Notes: generated from the sequence alone by a model not told the origin. A DNA stretch of 64,000 nucleotides from Asparagopsis taxiformis (GCA_030407315.1 JALQPE010002363.1:1-64000); one strand, 5' to 3'. Positions 12,010 to 23,441 are shown, counted from the stretch's first letter. A program made the numbers and translations.

Positions 12010-12145
12010 GTATACAATACGTCTCTCTAGAATAGGGAATACATATCTGGTCAGAATAGGAAATAAATACCCGGTTAGAATAGGAAATACGTATCCAGCC
12101 AGAATACGGAATATGTATCCAGCCAGAATACAAAATACCTGTCAG
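12010..12145 (+). repeat. Minisatellite of about 23-24 bp (left TIR)
   Basis: About five units built on AGAATAGGAAATA(C/A)(G/A)TA(C/T)CC. The matching array is at 34018-34160 on the other strand. Confidence 0.7.
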
Positions 12146-12559
12146 CATATCGTCGATCACCCATCTCCCTCACTATCGCGTTCTCCCTACCATCCGAACG
12201 CCATGCACCACCATCCGCACATACTGCAAGAACCCTCACGACCTAGATTACAAAAAATACGCTCCTTCCCAATACCATCCCCGCTTTCCTCGACACCACC
12301 CCAGCCCATTAAATCATCAAGACATCAAACACGAACATGGTCAGCAAAATCTTACACCACTTGAAACGCACTCTCACTTCTATCGTATGCCCCAAAATAT
12401 ACACATACCAGAAACACCTCACAGCTTCATTCCCCATCTTCCTACATCCCTTCTTCACTCTCCTTCAGTCCTGCCGTTCCTGCTTCACCACTCCTGCATC
12501 ACATACAAAACATCAACCCCAACAGTCAGATTCAAAAGCAACGCTTACCACGACAGATA

Positions 12560-13520
12560 TCCTAGAAACTCCCTTACCTCTCCGAGAGGATGAGTGAATC
12601 ATCCATTCTACACAAAATACAAACCTATGATCCAAAAACCTTGCAATGAACAATCAAAGTCAGCAGTCTATATCTTCGCAAAACAAGTCTTGGTGCTCAG
12701 TGAAAGTTACCTTCTGTCATCAACATTCCTGCACCATCTACACAACATCGGAATCAACCACAACAGTCAGACTCAAAAAAACCAACCTTCCCTCGCAGCA
12801 TACTTTCAAAACTCGCACACTTACCTTCGCTCCACACAATACACACCATGACTCAATAGGCTTCCAATGAAAAATATCGCATCAACAGAAATAGTCAGAC
12901 TCAAAACCAACCTTCCCTCGCTGCTTACTTTCAAAACTCGCACACTTACCTTACCCGTTCCATCCTGCACACAATAAAAACCATAAGTCACGTAATCGTG
13001 TAGCCAAGAAAAGTAGTCAGCATTCCGCATCTTCGCACAACCGGTCTGGGCGCCCAATGTGACTTACCTTCCGTCATCACTATTCCTCCATCACCTACGC
13101 AACATCGGATTCAATCGCAACAGTCAGATTGAAAACCAACGTTTCCCTCGCTACATACCCTGAGAACTCGCAAATGTACCTCTCATCCATCCTACACACA
13201 ATACAAACCATGATCCAAAAACCTTGCAATTAACAATAATCATAGTCAGCAGTCCATATCTTCGCAAAGCACATCTTGGCACTCAATGAAACTTACCTTC
13301 CGTCATCAACATTCCTGCATCATCTACACAACATCGGAATCAACCACAACAGTCAGACTCAAAATCAACCTTCCCTCACAGCATACTTTCAAAACTTCAC
13401 GTACCTCTCTTCCATCCTCCGCTCAATACACACCATCAGTCAACAGGCTTCCCATGAAAAATATCGCATCAACGGAAATAGTCAGACTCAAAACCCACGC
13501 TTCCCTCAACGCATACCCTC
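12560..13520 (-). other. Array of microexon-like blocks with splice signals (left TIR)
   Basis: Read on the minus strand, 27-nt blocks ending GATGACGGAAG are followed directly by GTAAGT-like donors and preceded by TTGTGTAG-like acceptors (near 13310, 13070 and 12720). Shorter blocks (GATGGATGAGAG and relatives) alternate with them. The equivalent array in the right TIR is at 32270-33670. No spliced product is proven; the call rests on repeated consensus donors and acceptors at both edges of conserved short blocks. Confidence 0.5.
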
Positions 13521-13542
13521 GAGGGTAGAGGATGGAACGAAG

Positions 13543-13580
13543 GTACGTGCGCGAATCTTGATCAAGATTCGCGCACGTAC
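13543..13580. repeat. Perfect 38-bp palindrome
   Basis: GTACGTGCGCGAATCTTGA is followed immediately by its exact reverse complement. It lies within the left TIR between the microexon array and the small ORF. It is absent from the corresponding place in the right TIR (near 32285). Confidence 0.9.
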
Positions 13581-13603
13581 AAAGCAAAGTCGGTCAAAGA
13601 AGA

Positions 13604-13729
13604 TCAGTCGGTGATGAGGGCGGAGTGGAGCCTGCGGCGTCGACCGGACAGCTTTCTGCGTCCGCTTAAGTCTTGCTGTGCATACTCGAAATCATCGCCG
13701 GCAGTGAGATTGAGTATGGCCCAAGCCAT
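13604..13729 (-). CDS. Small conserved TIR ORF (41 aa), left copy
   Basis: Begins MAWAILNLTAGDDFEYAQQD and ends in a basic tail (SGRRKLSGRRRRLH). The right TIR carries the same ATG and start (MAWAIINLNTGDDMEYAQQD, 32100-32168) but stops after 22 residues. Both read outward, towards the element tips and the microexon-like arrays, so it may be the first exon of a TIR transcript. No family recognised. The basic tail may be a nuclear-localisation or nucleic-acid contact. Confidence 0.4.
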   Translation of the reverse strand: MAWAILNLTAGDDFEYAQQDLSGRRKLSGRRRRLHSALITD

Positions 13730-14177
13730 GGTCTCTGATTCCCCGAACAAAGAGATCCGGATCGAGAACAACGAATATAAACATATAATCATATATATGA
13801 GAATCCATTTGCTTTCCTTACATGATCCGTGGCATATCCGCTGTAAAGCACATTCAGATTCCACGAAGTTTGGAAATAAAAAAGTTTATTATTACAAATG
13901 AATTAATTGAAAATTCATCTCCCAGGGCAGTCGTTCGTCCTTCCATGCACACGTTGCCAGCACGCAATGTGATGTAACAGTTGGAAATGATTGAACTCTC
14001 GGTTAAATTCCACCGTTGGGATGTCAGCTGGAGTGAGCACAAAACTACTACCCAAAAAACTACGAACACGTTACATTCCAAGTCTCGAAAGCACCACAAA
14101 AATAAAATTGGTCGCATCTGGACGGCACAGTCTCCCCTGTTCAGCTCGCAATCCTCCCTTTTGCGTCAAAACTCGAC

Positions 14178-17100
14178 ATGGAATGCAAGTATGAAGGGTG
14201 CTTCTACTACTGCGTAGATGCTTATGCGCTCGCGCTGCATGAGCGAACGTGTCGCTACCGTTTCAACCCCTCTCCCCAACATTTCAACAACGCTCGTGTC
14301 CCTGCCGTCACCCATGAGCCTGCTCGAAACGGCGACCATGATTCCCCGCAACCCAGCTCCCCAGACCCAGAATCTGGTCGTGCTTCCTCCAGCGACTCAC
14401 CCTGTGACGCTTCACTGCCACCAACCTCAACCCCCTCCCGCGCAGACCTCCTCGTGCAATCCCTCGCCGCCAGTCTCACAACCCTCGAGTACAAGGCCGG
14501 CGCTGGCCGCGTGAGCGAAGTCATCACCATCCTACAAGACCCCGCATTCTCCCTAGAAAAGTTCAACAGCGCCGTTCGCACCGTAGAAGAATGTCGCCAC
14601 GTTACCGCTTCCATGGTCGAAACACATTTCCGCACCGAAGGTTACAAGAGCCACATCATTCCAGACAAAACTGGTAAGTACTCGGCACAGCTGTACCTCC
14701 GCGACCCAGTCGACATGCTCCGCAGGCAGTTAGCACTGGCTAACGACCAAAATACTCTCTTCCACCCCTCCCCACAGACCGCCCCAGACGGCACCGCAAT
14801 ATTTTCTCATCCCCTACACACAGAATTCGCGAAAACGCTGCACCAGGTTACTAGACAGCGCGTGCAGCTCTCGGAAGATCCACAGGTCGTATGGGCAGAG
14901 GAAAATGATCCCACACCTTCCTCCTTTGCCGGCCTCCTCCAAGTGTACTCCGACAAGAGCAGCACAAGCCTCAAGAGCTCCGCAATCGTCGCATACCCCA
15001 TACACGTCACACTGCTCAACTTCTCCGCCCCCCTCCGTCGCCACTGCATCCGTACCGGCCTCACCATCGTCGGGTATCTTCCGTACATTGTTAACCCTTC
15101 GTCCAACGCCTTGTTCGGTGATGAAATGCCGACAACCTCTAGTTCTGCTAGTCGCGCTCGCAAAATTGATATTCTTCATAAAGCACTCGAAAAAGTGTTT
15201 TCGTCCCTATCCACCGCGTTCTCTTCCGGGTTCCCCTGCACAGACTCCACTGCAACTGCCCGCCAATGCTTTCCCATCCTAGCCAATTATTGCTGCGACT
15301 TTCCAGAGGCCAAAGAGCTGTCATGCACTCGCAACAGCACTACCACCACACATCCCTGCCACCGCTGCTACATCCCCGCCACTCAACTTGAATCCAGCGC
15401 GCCACACCAGCCCCGCTCCCTCGATGATACACGCTCTGCACGCCAAGAGAGCGCTCAGGAGCATACAACTGCTCCGCTCGAAGCTCTCTCCCTCCTCGAA
15501 CAACACTCTGTCCTCGAATCGACCGCTCTTTTACCCACCAACAGTCCCCTAGACCCCTACAACATTTTCTCCTTCGAGCCTCTGCACAATCTCCACCTCG
15601 GCATCTCAAAGCTCATCAAACAGTGCATTGTCCACCGCCTCAGCTCCCCAGACCTCACCACCACTGCCTCCCATTCCGGGACACCTCGCACCTTCAAGAA
15701 GGTGAAAAAATCCATCCTCGCCGGCTCAAACAGCATTCTGTCCGCTATCGAACGCGACTACTACATCACCGGTCTTCATGTCGACTTCTCCAAGGGTGAG
15801 AAGGGCACCAATTTGAACGGCCTCTTCACGGAGGACGGCATACGCGGCATGCTCGCAGCCAAAGACTATCACCATGTCGACATGGTGTTCCCTTTCATCG
15901 CAGCATTCATTGACACATGCTGTGACGAAGTAGATACAGCCCCCCTCACTTCCATCTGCACGCAATACTCTGACCTCGTCGCATGGGTCATGAAACGCGG
16001 TCGCATCAAGCACTGGACTGCCGCCGAACTAGAAAGCCTCCAGAACTCCATTTCCTATTTCAAACAATCAATGCTCTCCACCCTCGGCCCATTCCACACC
16101 ACAGGTCTCAAAACTTTCAAGTTCCATCTTCTAGACCATCTTCCCGGTGACTTGCAGAGATATGGCGCCCTGGAACACATTGATGCAGGCCCCTACGAAC
16201 ACTCGCATCTTCTGTTCAAACAGAGTTATAGGAAAACCTCTCGAAGGCGCTCCACAGCCATGGAAGAGACTATTCGCCACATGGAATTCTCCTTGGCCAC
16301 TCCAACTGGTCATACCCCATCGAACACATTGGGAAACGCACGCATGATATCGCCCACAGACGGTGCAGTACTCGTTCGCGACGGATTCACCGTTGCACTG
16401 CACGACTTTGCCTCCCTGCTGCCCGATGCAACCCTCCTCGTTGCAGATATCGACGGACAGCCCGATCCTGCCACTCTTTTGCCTCTGCACAACTCCTCGT
16501 TCCCGTCTGGCACCATAACGCTATTCCAGCAACTCGGTGACACAGCTGCACAAGCGTTCCTCACCCTCGCTAGACTGCGCGCCACGGCAGAAGGCCCTCC
16601 AATACATGACATGGACATTTCCGTCACCGTGGTAAAGTCCGCCTACGTCATGGGAGGGTACGTCCCAGATGCCGACGACTTTGACCCGCACAGTGGCATG
16701 CTTCGCCCCACAAACGTGTCGAGGCACAAGCAGCAGCGCGTCTTTGCAACTTCATCGTTCGGCCCCGCAAAGAGATCGCAGTACTCCTTTGTCGTCATCT
16801 CCGGAACTGCCGATGACTACAGAACCATATGGGTAGGGCGCGTCCTGGCACTGGTACGCCTGCAGTCTCCAAACCTGTTTCAACCTGTAGAACTCGCTTT
16901 CGTTCAGTATATGACCTGCTTTGCCCCAAAAACCGCTGTGGAAAAATCACTTGGGTGCATTTGTTTAAAGTGGTCCACATGGGACCCGGACAACGGATCC
17001 GTTGACAGCAATGACACTGCATCCCACAGTGCAGGTGGTCCTTGGTTTGACCTCATTCCTGCATCTACTATATCTGGCACCGTGCACATCGTACGAAGTA

Positions 17101-17216
17101 ACTTTCCAGTCAAGCCATTTACGAAACAAATGCACTGGTCGGACCACCGTTTCTATCTCAACCGCTTCTACACCAACACTGATTACCAATTCACAGATGA
17201 TAATGAAGAAGAATAA
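14178..17216 (+). CDS. Transposase, Plavaka/CACTA-like (KDZ-related) DDE family
   Basis: 1012 aa, single ORF from the ATG at 14178. The N-terminus has a zinc-finger-like motif (MECKYEGCFYYC, then HERTC). Two conserved blocks of the large eukaryotic DDE transposases are visible: EPLHNLHLG at 467-475, matching the D-x-x-H-x-x-x-x-G block of CACTA/Plavaka enzymes (here E replaces the usual D), and KFHLLDHLPGDLQRYG near 649-664 with YEHSHLLFKQSYRKTSRR at 673-690, matching the K-F-H...E...H...K-x-x-Y-R-x-T block. A Cys/His segment (HPCHRCYI) lies between. It presumably cuts and joins the TIRs of the inner element. The codon frame is undamaged, unlike its neighbours. Exact superfamily is uncertain. 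Confidence 0.7.
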   Translation: MECKYEGCFYYCVDAYALALHERTCRYRFNPSPQHFNNARVPAVTHEPARNGDHDSPQPSSPDPESGRASSSDSPCDASLPPTSTPSRADLLVQSLAASLTTLEYKAGAGRVSEVITILQDPAFSLEKFNSAVRTVEECRHVTASMVETHFRTEGYKSHIIPDKTGKYSAQLYLRDPVDMLRRQLALANDQNTLFHPSPQTAPDGTAIFSHPLHTEFAKTLHQVTRQRVQLSEDPQVVWAEENDPTPSSFAGLLQVYSDKSSTSLKSSAIVAYPIHVTLLNFSAPLRRHCIRTGLTIVGYLPYIVNPSSNALFGDEMPTTSSSASRARKIDILHKALEKVFSSLSTAFSSGFPCTDSTATARQCFPILANYCCDFPEAKELSCTRNSTTTTHPCHRCYIPATQLESSAPHQPRSLDDTRSARQESAQEHTTAPLEALSLLEQHSVLESTALLPTNSPLDPYNIFSFEPLHNLHLGISKLIKQCIVHRLSSPDLTTTASHSGTPRTFKKVKKSILAGSNSILSAIERDYYITGLHVDFSKGEKGTNLNGLFTEDGIRGMLAAKDYHHVDMVFPFIAAFIDTCCDEVDTAPLTSICTQYSDLVAWVMKRGRIKHWTAAELESLQNSISYFKQSMLSTLGPFHTTGLKTFKFHLLDHLPGDLQRYGALEHIDAGPYEHSHLLFKQSYRKTSRRRSTAMEETIRHMEFSLATPTGHTPSNTLGNARMISPTDGAVLVRDGFTVALHDFASLLPDATLLVADIDGQPDPATLLPLHNSSFPSGTITLFQQLGDTAAQAFLTLARLRATAEGPPIHDMDISVTVVKSAYVMGGYVPDADDFDPHSGMLRPTNVSRHKQQRVFATSSFGPAKRSQYSFVVISGTADDYRTIWVGRVLALVRLQSPNLFQPVELAFVQYMTCFAPKTAVEKSLGCICLKWSTWDPDNGSVDSNDTASHSAGGPWFDLIPASTISGTVHIVRSNFPVKPFTKQMHWSDHRFYLNRFYTNTDYQFTDDNEEE

Positions 17217-17293
17217 ATCTAAATCGCAGCACTCTATTGATAATGTACTACATGATAAACCTTCTAGTCAACGTCACATTTACTGCACTAATT

Positions 17294-19577
17294 TCAACCA
17301 TCCTCCATTACGCCAAAACCGTTATCAGCAGTGGCTGCATGGCGCCGCTCCATGCCCCCATACTGTGGGGCATTGATTTCGACATTCAGGTTTGCACTCA
17401 GGTGTCCAGCATATGGGTCAACGACGAAAAGTTCTGCGCCAATTAGTCCTTGCGCAATCACACAATCCATTACAGCACCGAGGTTTGACGTAATATGCGA
17501 TTGAATCCAATCCTCGGACACTAGAACAAGTGATGAGCAGCGGTTTACATCATCAACGACATGAACAATTCCAGACCCCTCTCCGCTTTGCCACACTTCA
17601 ACAGCCTCTCTCGTCACAGTACGGCTTGCAAACACATGCCGTGACTGTGCACTAGTCCGCTGTTCGCTCTCGACAACGTCCGTTTCTTCCCTTGCTTGCG
17701 AGCCTTGGAGACAAGACATGCAGTACACCACCATACCAACTAATTGCTGAAAAGCTACCCCCACATATTGACTGTACCGCCTTGTAAACTCCTTCTGCCG
17801 TGCACCTCCTTTCCCCTTCGGTTCATCCAAACACTCCACAGTAGTCACTAGCCAAGCATCCAGGCGCGCCAGCGTTAGTATGCTCGTCTCTATGTCCATT
17901 ACTTGTTCTGGTCGTATCGAATAACCCCTGAAGATGTCCAGCACATTCACAGCTACTCGGTTGTTAAACCATGCATCACCATTCACTTCCATTTCGAAGC
18001 TGTCAGGAACCAAGCCTTTGCTGTATCGCAGCTCTGAGAACGGTGCCGTTCGCCACCTCCCCATATCCAAATCACCGTTACTTTCCCGTTTCAAAAGCTT
18101 CTCAGACGCTTCGCGCTTTTGTTCCTCTCGCTCGTCCATCTCAGCTCGCGTCGTCAGCATCGTGCATCTAGACATTAATTTCGTGTACCCCAGCGAACCG
18201 AACAATCTGTCCCTCGCATTACGCTTCCGTGCACTCATCACGTCGGACAGTTTCTGCGTCACCTTCACTTTCAATTCCTTGCTCCCCGCCACAGCCTCTT
18301 GACAGCACACACGCTGCTCCTCATCGGAAAACACATCACACCACGGACTTTGACGCAGTACGTGTCGCACCAAGTCATTCAGCAGATCACTCTCGTCCCT
18401 GTACGAAGGTGTATACCACTGCAGATTCTTGATGATATAGCCCGGAGGGGTAGCAATATATCCTACACCGTTTTCGCTCCAAAGTGCCCTTCTACCGGCT
18501 CTACCTCGATGGTACGTCCAGTCCAACGTCTCTGCGTTTGTTCCGCTATAGGGTCCAGCTCCATAGTCTCGTTCTTGCACCACTTTGTCAGGTTTTCCTC
18601 AACCGCCCTAAGAACTCCAAGGTATTTCACAGGAATGGCTTTCTGTATTTTCGACTTACCGCCACCGTGATCACTGATTCTACCTGTTCTCGCAATTGCA
18701 GTAAGGCTGGCATTTTCCGCCTGCAGAGTCTTCACCTTAGCCTCCAACGCAACTATCTCCGTGGTGAGCGCCTTGTTTGCTATGTCCTGGCTAAACACTT
18801 TTTTTCCAGCTCCGCGATCTTCTTCTTCTGCGCATTGATGCGACTCGCCATTAAATCGATGGATTCCGGCGGATGCAACCTCTCTGCCCTCACCGTCCCC
18901 CCATCTCCCACGCTATCGGGAATATGATGTCCTCCATCGCCAATAGCCTGACGTCGCGGGGGCGTTACGCGCATATTTGGCACCAATGACAGTCTGTTGT
19001 GACGAGGCCCGCACTCCGGCTGCTCTCTCCCCTCAGTACCACCTGACCGCCGATGATAGTTGGCATCCTGTGAACGTTGCTCAGAAACAACATCCCTTGC
19101 CGCTATCCTCGGGTCCCTGACTGCATTACCTGCTGGGGCTGATGTACTCGGCATAGTTGGCGCAGTGGGGGTCACAGCCTCCAGTGTCTCGCGAACCCCC
19201 GGCTGGGACTCCGTCTGCAGCACCTCCGCATCTGCCAACCCGGGAGGAACTACCTTTGCCATAGCACTCTGCCGCAATTCCAACATGTTTTGAGCCACTA
19301 TCATGTCATCATCATGATGTTCACTGTCCCTGCGAGCACGCTTGCCTCGGTCAAGCCCCATCTCTCTCCGCGCCGTTCCTCCTTCCTCACTTTCTCGCTG
19401 CGGATCCCCAGTTCTGCGCCGGTCCGTCTTGCGACTACCGGACCGCGGTTCAATGCTGCCGGTAGGCCCAGACCGCTTCTTCGCACGGGATTGTCGGGCA
19501 CTCGATACAGCAGCTGCTGACCGGGTTTTCTGGAGGCCCGGAGGCTTTGGAGCTTTCTTCGCAATACGCGGCGGCAT
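17294..19577 (-). CDS. Coiled-coil accessory protein, read in three frames
   Basis: Unrecognised. The start at 19577 (MPPRIAKKAPKPPG) opens a basic, low-complexity N-terminus. A coiled coil (INAQKKKIAELEKK) then runs across a frame change near 18799-18805 and continues as FSQDIANKALTTEIVALEAKV in the -1 frame. A second -1 change in 18463-18583 leads to the C-terminal 400 residues. The first change lies on A_AAA_AAG in the zero frame, the classic -1 slippery heptamer; the second has no such site. The C-terminal part shares a pattern (VTQKLSDV..RKRNARDRL..LGY) with the protein at 36190 (VAQTKVLG..REQVRNRF..LGF). It is convergent with the transposase, 77 bp apart. A homopolymer assembly error or decay could also explain the breaks. 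Confidence 0.6.
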
Positions 19578-19809
19578 AATGAAGCTTTCCCGGAAGCGAT
19601 GGAACGATTGAGTTGCACGAGATACAAAAAAGATTGCTGTATAGTGTCGGTAACCACAACGGTCTGCGATGAACGTTCAGGTCAGGTCAAGTACCGGATA
19701 ATACGCCAACAGCCCAGATTGTATACGGTAGGCAGTCATCAACAGTATTTAATGAGGTACAATTACAGCTGTAGAGCTAGGCCGCGAGCACCCCTATGTC
19801 CGGAAGACG
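19578..19809. promoter_or_regulatory. Upstream region of the coiled-coil gene
   Basis: About 230 bp between the coiled-coil start and a hairpin repeat. The part near 19760-19800 (ACAGCTGTAGAGCTAGGC..GCGAGCACCCC) resembles the leader of the ParB/dioxygenase genes (ACAGCTGTCAAGCTAGGCGGC), so hairpin-proximal leader sequence is shared between unrelated genes. Confidence 0.4.
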
Positions 19810-20010
19810 TCCTGATTTGAATTAAAATTTGGGCTATTCTCAAAAACATGCACATGTGAACATGTTTTTGAGATGGGGGTGTGCCGTACGGCACAATCGA
19901 CCGCTGAAATCGATGTTTTTTGCAATATTTTTTTCTGCCCTGAATTGTAGAATTTCTGGGCCGGACAGCAATGCAACTGAGCTGGACATCCACCGGGCGT
20001 CCATTTCAAC
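19810..20010 (+). repeat. Hairpin repeat HR, copy 3 (plus orientation)
   Basis: Full copy with both palindromes, CTGGCCGG-type tail and GGGCGTCC motif. It lies between the coiled-coil gene and the 3' end of the methyltransferase-SET gene, facing the copy at 23785 in opposite orientation. Confidence 0.85.
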
Positions 20011-20236
20011 TTGGTCGTGTATTTTGCATCTGCACGCATAACAGCATCCAAGCAGTCAGGTTCACTGCTCGGACGAAGTGCACCTAGAGTGTGAACGATT
20101 GGTTTTTGACAGGCGAGTACTGCTCAATAGGTTTCACCCTGGACTAATGGTGGCTGGACATGCTGCATTATATGATATACTTCAACTCTGGAACGTAGCT
20201 TTATTTGTAGTCGAAATGAAAACATCTTTCGTGACC

Positions 20237-23200
20237 CTAATTCCATGCTCTAAACGCTGTCCCATAATGAACGTAGAGCTCCTGCCCCGGACGGATATCG
20301 CGGATTGCACGTACTACAATGATCTTCGGATTTTCTAGGTCCTTCGCCTTGAGCTTCTTCCCCGTCGAACCGCTGCTGTAGTTCTCGACAAACTCGACGT
20401 TGGCCATCCGCCTGGTGTCTTCCGCCGGAGTGTCCTCACCTCGCAAATACCGCGGGTCGTTGATGAACTGCGCCGAACAGAACGGAGCCGGAACAATCCA
20501 AATTGGATGCTCGATGTTTTCGTCGTCCTCCGCTGTTGCATACAGCTTGATGGCATACATCAAGAATGTTTCCTTCGTTATCGCCATGTGACCCTCTCCG
20601 TACGCGAACCTCATCGACTCCTTGCTCATATCAGAGTACACAACAGTTCCGTAGTATGCACATACTTCGTCGCCAACATTAAATGTCTGTTCAGCGAAGA
20701 GCCCTCTTCCTGCATTTGGATGCTTAATCAGCGATGGTCGAACGCTCAATTTTTTCGCAACACAATCGTGTGCCCGCATCACGCGAGGGTTTTCAGTTTG
20801 CAACCAGCGGCGCAGGGAAGGTGGCCAATAATGTACCGGTTTTTCCATGTGCTCGTGCGACGCAATCGACTCTGGGCACAGCTGCCAGAGGTACTGCCGA
20901 ATATATTTCGGGAACCTCTGGTACAGGGGAAGGCCAGGTGGGGGTTCGATGATCCTGCGTTCCCTCTGCGTACGCATCGTGACAGAGGGGGACGCCAAGA
21001 ACTTCTCAGCACTCTGTTTCGCTTCTGTCGTGACCCTCATGTCAGTGTTGTTTGAAAGAATTACACGTGACATGACTGCACACAGCTTTGGAAGCGATCG
21101 TGCCACACACAATTTGTCCATGTCACTGCCGACGAAAACACGGTGCTCAGGCAAGCTCATAGCTGCTTTTCCCGTTGCGAAAGTGCCAGAGAATGGATCG
21201 ACAACAATATCACCAGGCTGTGAATGCTGGCTGATCAACTCCATCATGAGAGCGACGCTCTTCTGCTCTGCACGAACTCTGACCGTAGCACCGGTTGTGC
21301 TCCTTGTTCGCCACACCATCTCATTCGAATCGATGGCGGGCATATTGATGGTGACGTTGCACCACGCCGGGTACGTGCCGTCCATGTATCCGTGGTTCCT
21401 ATAGGGCCACCATCTCGCTTCCAGTCTTGAACGGAACACCTCGCTTCCAGAAGTGGATAGCGACCTCTGCCATGTTCATGCGTTGGTACCTCTTCCGCCC
21501 CGGCATTTGATAGAGGTGCCCAGGTAGTCGGACAAACAACAGAGGTACCTCGTCAACGAAGAAAACTGAATTCCGAACGACGTCCTCCTCCTCCTCGTCC
21601 TCCTCCTCCTCCTCATCCGCACTTTCTTCGCCACTGTGCTGCGATGCTTCGGAGTCCGAATTCATGGACGTAACCTCTTCTTCATCCGACCCGTCATCAC
21701 TGGCAGCAGCATCGGTTGGGCCTTCTGACTGCGGTCCTTTGTACGTTTCCAAGTAATGGAACCATTCGTAGAACTGCAAAACGGAGCAGAACACGATGCC
21801 GTGGCCACCGGGGCGCAACAGCTCGTCAAACACTTCGATGCTAGCCTGCATATCTTCTGCAGTTAGCCTGTCGTACGAAGAGTTGGAATCGTTCCTCTTA
21901 CGACGAACATTGTAGGGCGGATCTGTCAGAATGAGCTGAACGTTGCCCGTGATGGGCACGTGTTCTCGGCTCTCGTCGGCACTGACCAAATCTTCGAAAG
22001 GGACGTCATACACCCGGCAATACTGACTCATTTTCGAAAGAAAGTCCTTTGCGAGAGCCTGCCCTTCACTTTCCTGCTCTTCTGTCGCATGGGGTGACGG
22101 TGACGGGGGAGACGGCCCTTGGGCAGTAAGACTGGTCCTCCCAGGTCCAAGTTGAAGCCTGGTTGTGTGTCTTGTCGACGGAACCAAACCTCTCCCTCCT
22201 GTGTTGCGACGAGTGGGAGTGTCATCAACCGGCTTGGGGACCTTTTCTGCGTCCGCGGCTTGTGGTGCCGGGCGGAGGACAGCCATAACGTCTTCGTCGA
22301 GGGTGTCAAAGTACGCTGGCAGCTTGTCCGGATTTCCGCTTGACAAGTATATTTCCAGCGCCCCCCAGCGGTCGGACTCCGGCCAGGTGTACAGGTCCGG
22401 GTTGACGATAAGAAACTGCAACCGGTCGAAGAACTTCCTCACAAGGTCCCTAAATACACTGTGCTGCGCACTGGTTCTTGTCTCTACTTTTCCACCATAT
22501 CCATCAGGATGAGATAGGGGAGCTTTGTCGTGGTAGAGATCTAGCTTCTGCTCTATCGGTGCGAATAGACCTTCATCGAGCACGTCAAACCAATGCTCAC
22601 TGCTGTCGAAAATGATGTACGGCGCCATCAACTCTTCGAAGCTGGAAAACTTTGCGGCGAAGGCCACATCGGTCCAAGCATGGTATAAAACTTGAACCAC
22701 GTAACAAGCTCGATTAGTGCTTTTCCGATGGGCTGGGACGCGTGCGGCTTCGTTCCCCTCCTCGGCCGCGTCGCCTATTCGGCGACGCGGCAGGTTCTTG
22801 TTGTGATTTCGGATGATAGACAACGCTTGGAAATACATCAATACCTCGAACGTTTCCGGTGGAGCAAGAACGAAGGCGCTTGGTTCCCCGCGCTGCGGCG
22901 CCTGTAGTGGCGAAGGAAGCATGTTACATCCAATAAGGAAGGTCTGCGGCACGATCCCAGAAAGGATGCAGTGCTCAACCCATTGCCCGATACGCTCATC
23001 CTGTCTTGAAAACTCGGCAATCGGTAATGCCAGACGAACAATCTGCTTGGCTCGCTCAACGTTCATCTCTGCCATGACGATTTCGGCAACATCCGCCTCG
23101 ACTCCAGCATTCTTCGAACGACCGCTGAAGGCCATGCTGAGTCGACCTTGCAGCGCCAGAAATTGTTCTTCCGTGCCCTGCGCAACCCAAGCGCCAAGGT

Positions 23201-23441
23201 CCGCGTATGTGAAACCTCCCGGCTTGTCCGTCAAGTCTGCGAAACTTGAGTGGGCGAACAAATCCAGCAAGAGGCGGAGGAAGTCTTTGCCAGCGAGAGT
23301 AGTTTCGCGGGCGGCGCGACCTACGTTTCGACGTGTACCCATGTCACTAGAATCCTCCCAAGGGCTAGCGGGTTCGCGCAGAATTGGCACGGTTGCGTCG
23401 TCAACGATCGGATTGCTGTTGCGCCTGCGCTTATTCGTCAT
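20237..23441 (-). CDS. Beta-class DNA methyltransferase fused to a SET domain (one +1 frame change)
   Basis: Part 1 (23441-21399, 680 aa): helical N-terminus of unknown role, then LILTDPPYNVRRK with catalytic DPPY at 507-510, LRPGGHGIVF, and a long acidic insert. It stops at TAG (about 21399). The +1 frame, open from 21439, continues the same domain (NHGYMDGTYPAW) with the cofactor-binding motif VVDPFSGTFATG (residues 79-90 of part 2). A SET domain follows at about 234-394: AGRGLFAEQTF, FINDPRY, NVEFVENY and GQELYVHYG. SET enzymes methylate protein lysines, mostly histones; beta-class enzymes methylate adenine N6 or cytosine N4. DNA and protein methylation in one product would be unusual. The frame change may be real decay, error or recoding. 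Hairpin repeats flank the gene. Confidence 0.75.

Larger units (their letters stand above)
11430..14120 (+). repeat. Left long TIR of inner element
   Basis: Aligns with the reverse complement of about 31715-34665, clearly diverged but collinear. From the tip inward: terminal GGACGTCC motifs, 43-bp tandem repeats, a roughly 23-bp minisatellite, a conserved block, an array of splice-site-like modules and a small conserved ORF. It ends about 60 bp before the transposase start codon. Confidence 0.8.

Noticed and set aside
11951..12597. Open frames in the left TIR with RIGNTYP-like repeats
   Set aside because: They reflect the roughly 23-bp minisatellite. The match with the right TIR is at DNA level, and I see no sign of protein-level constraint.
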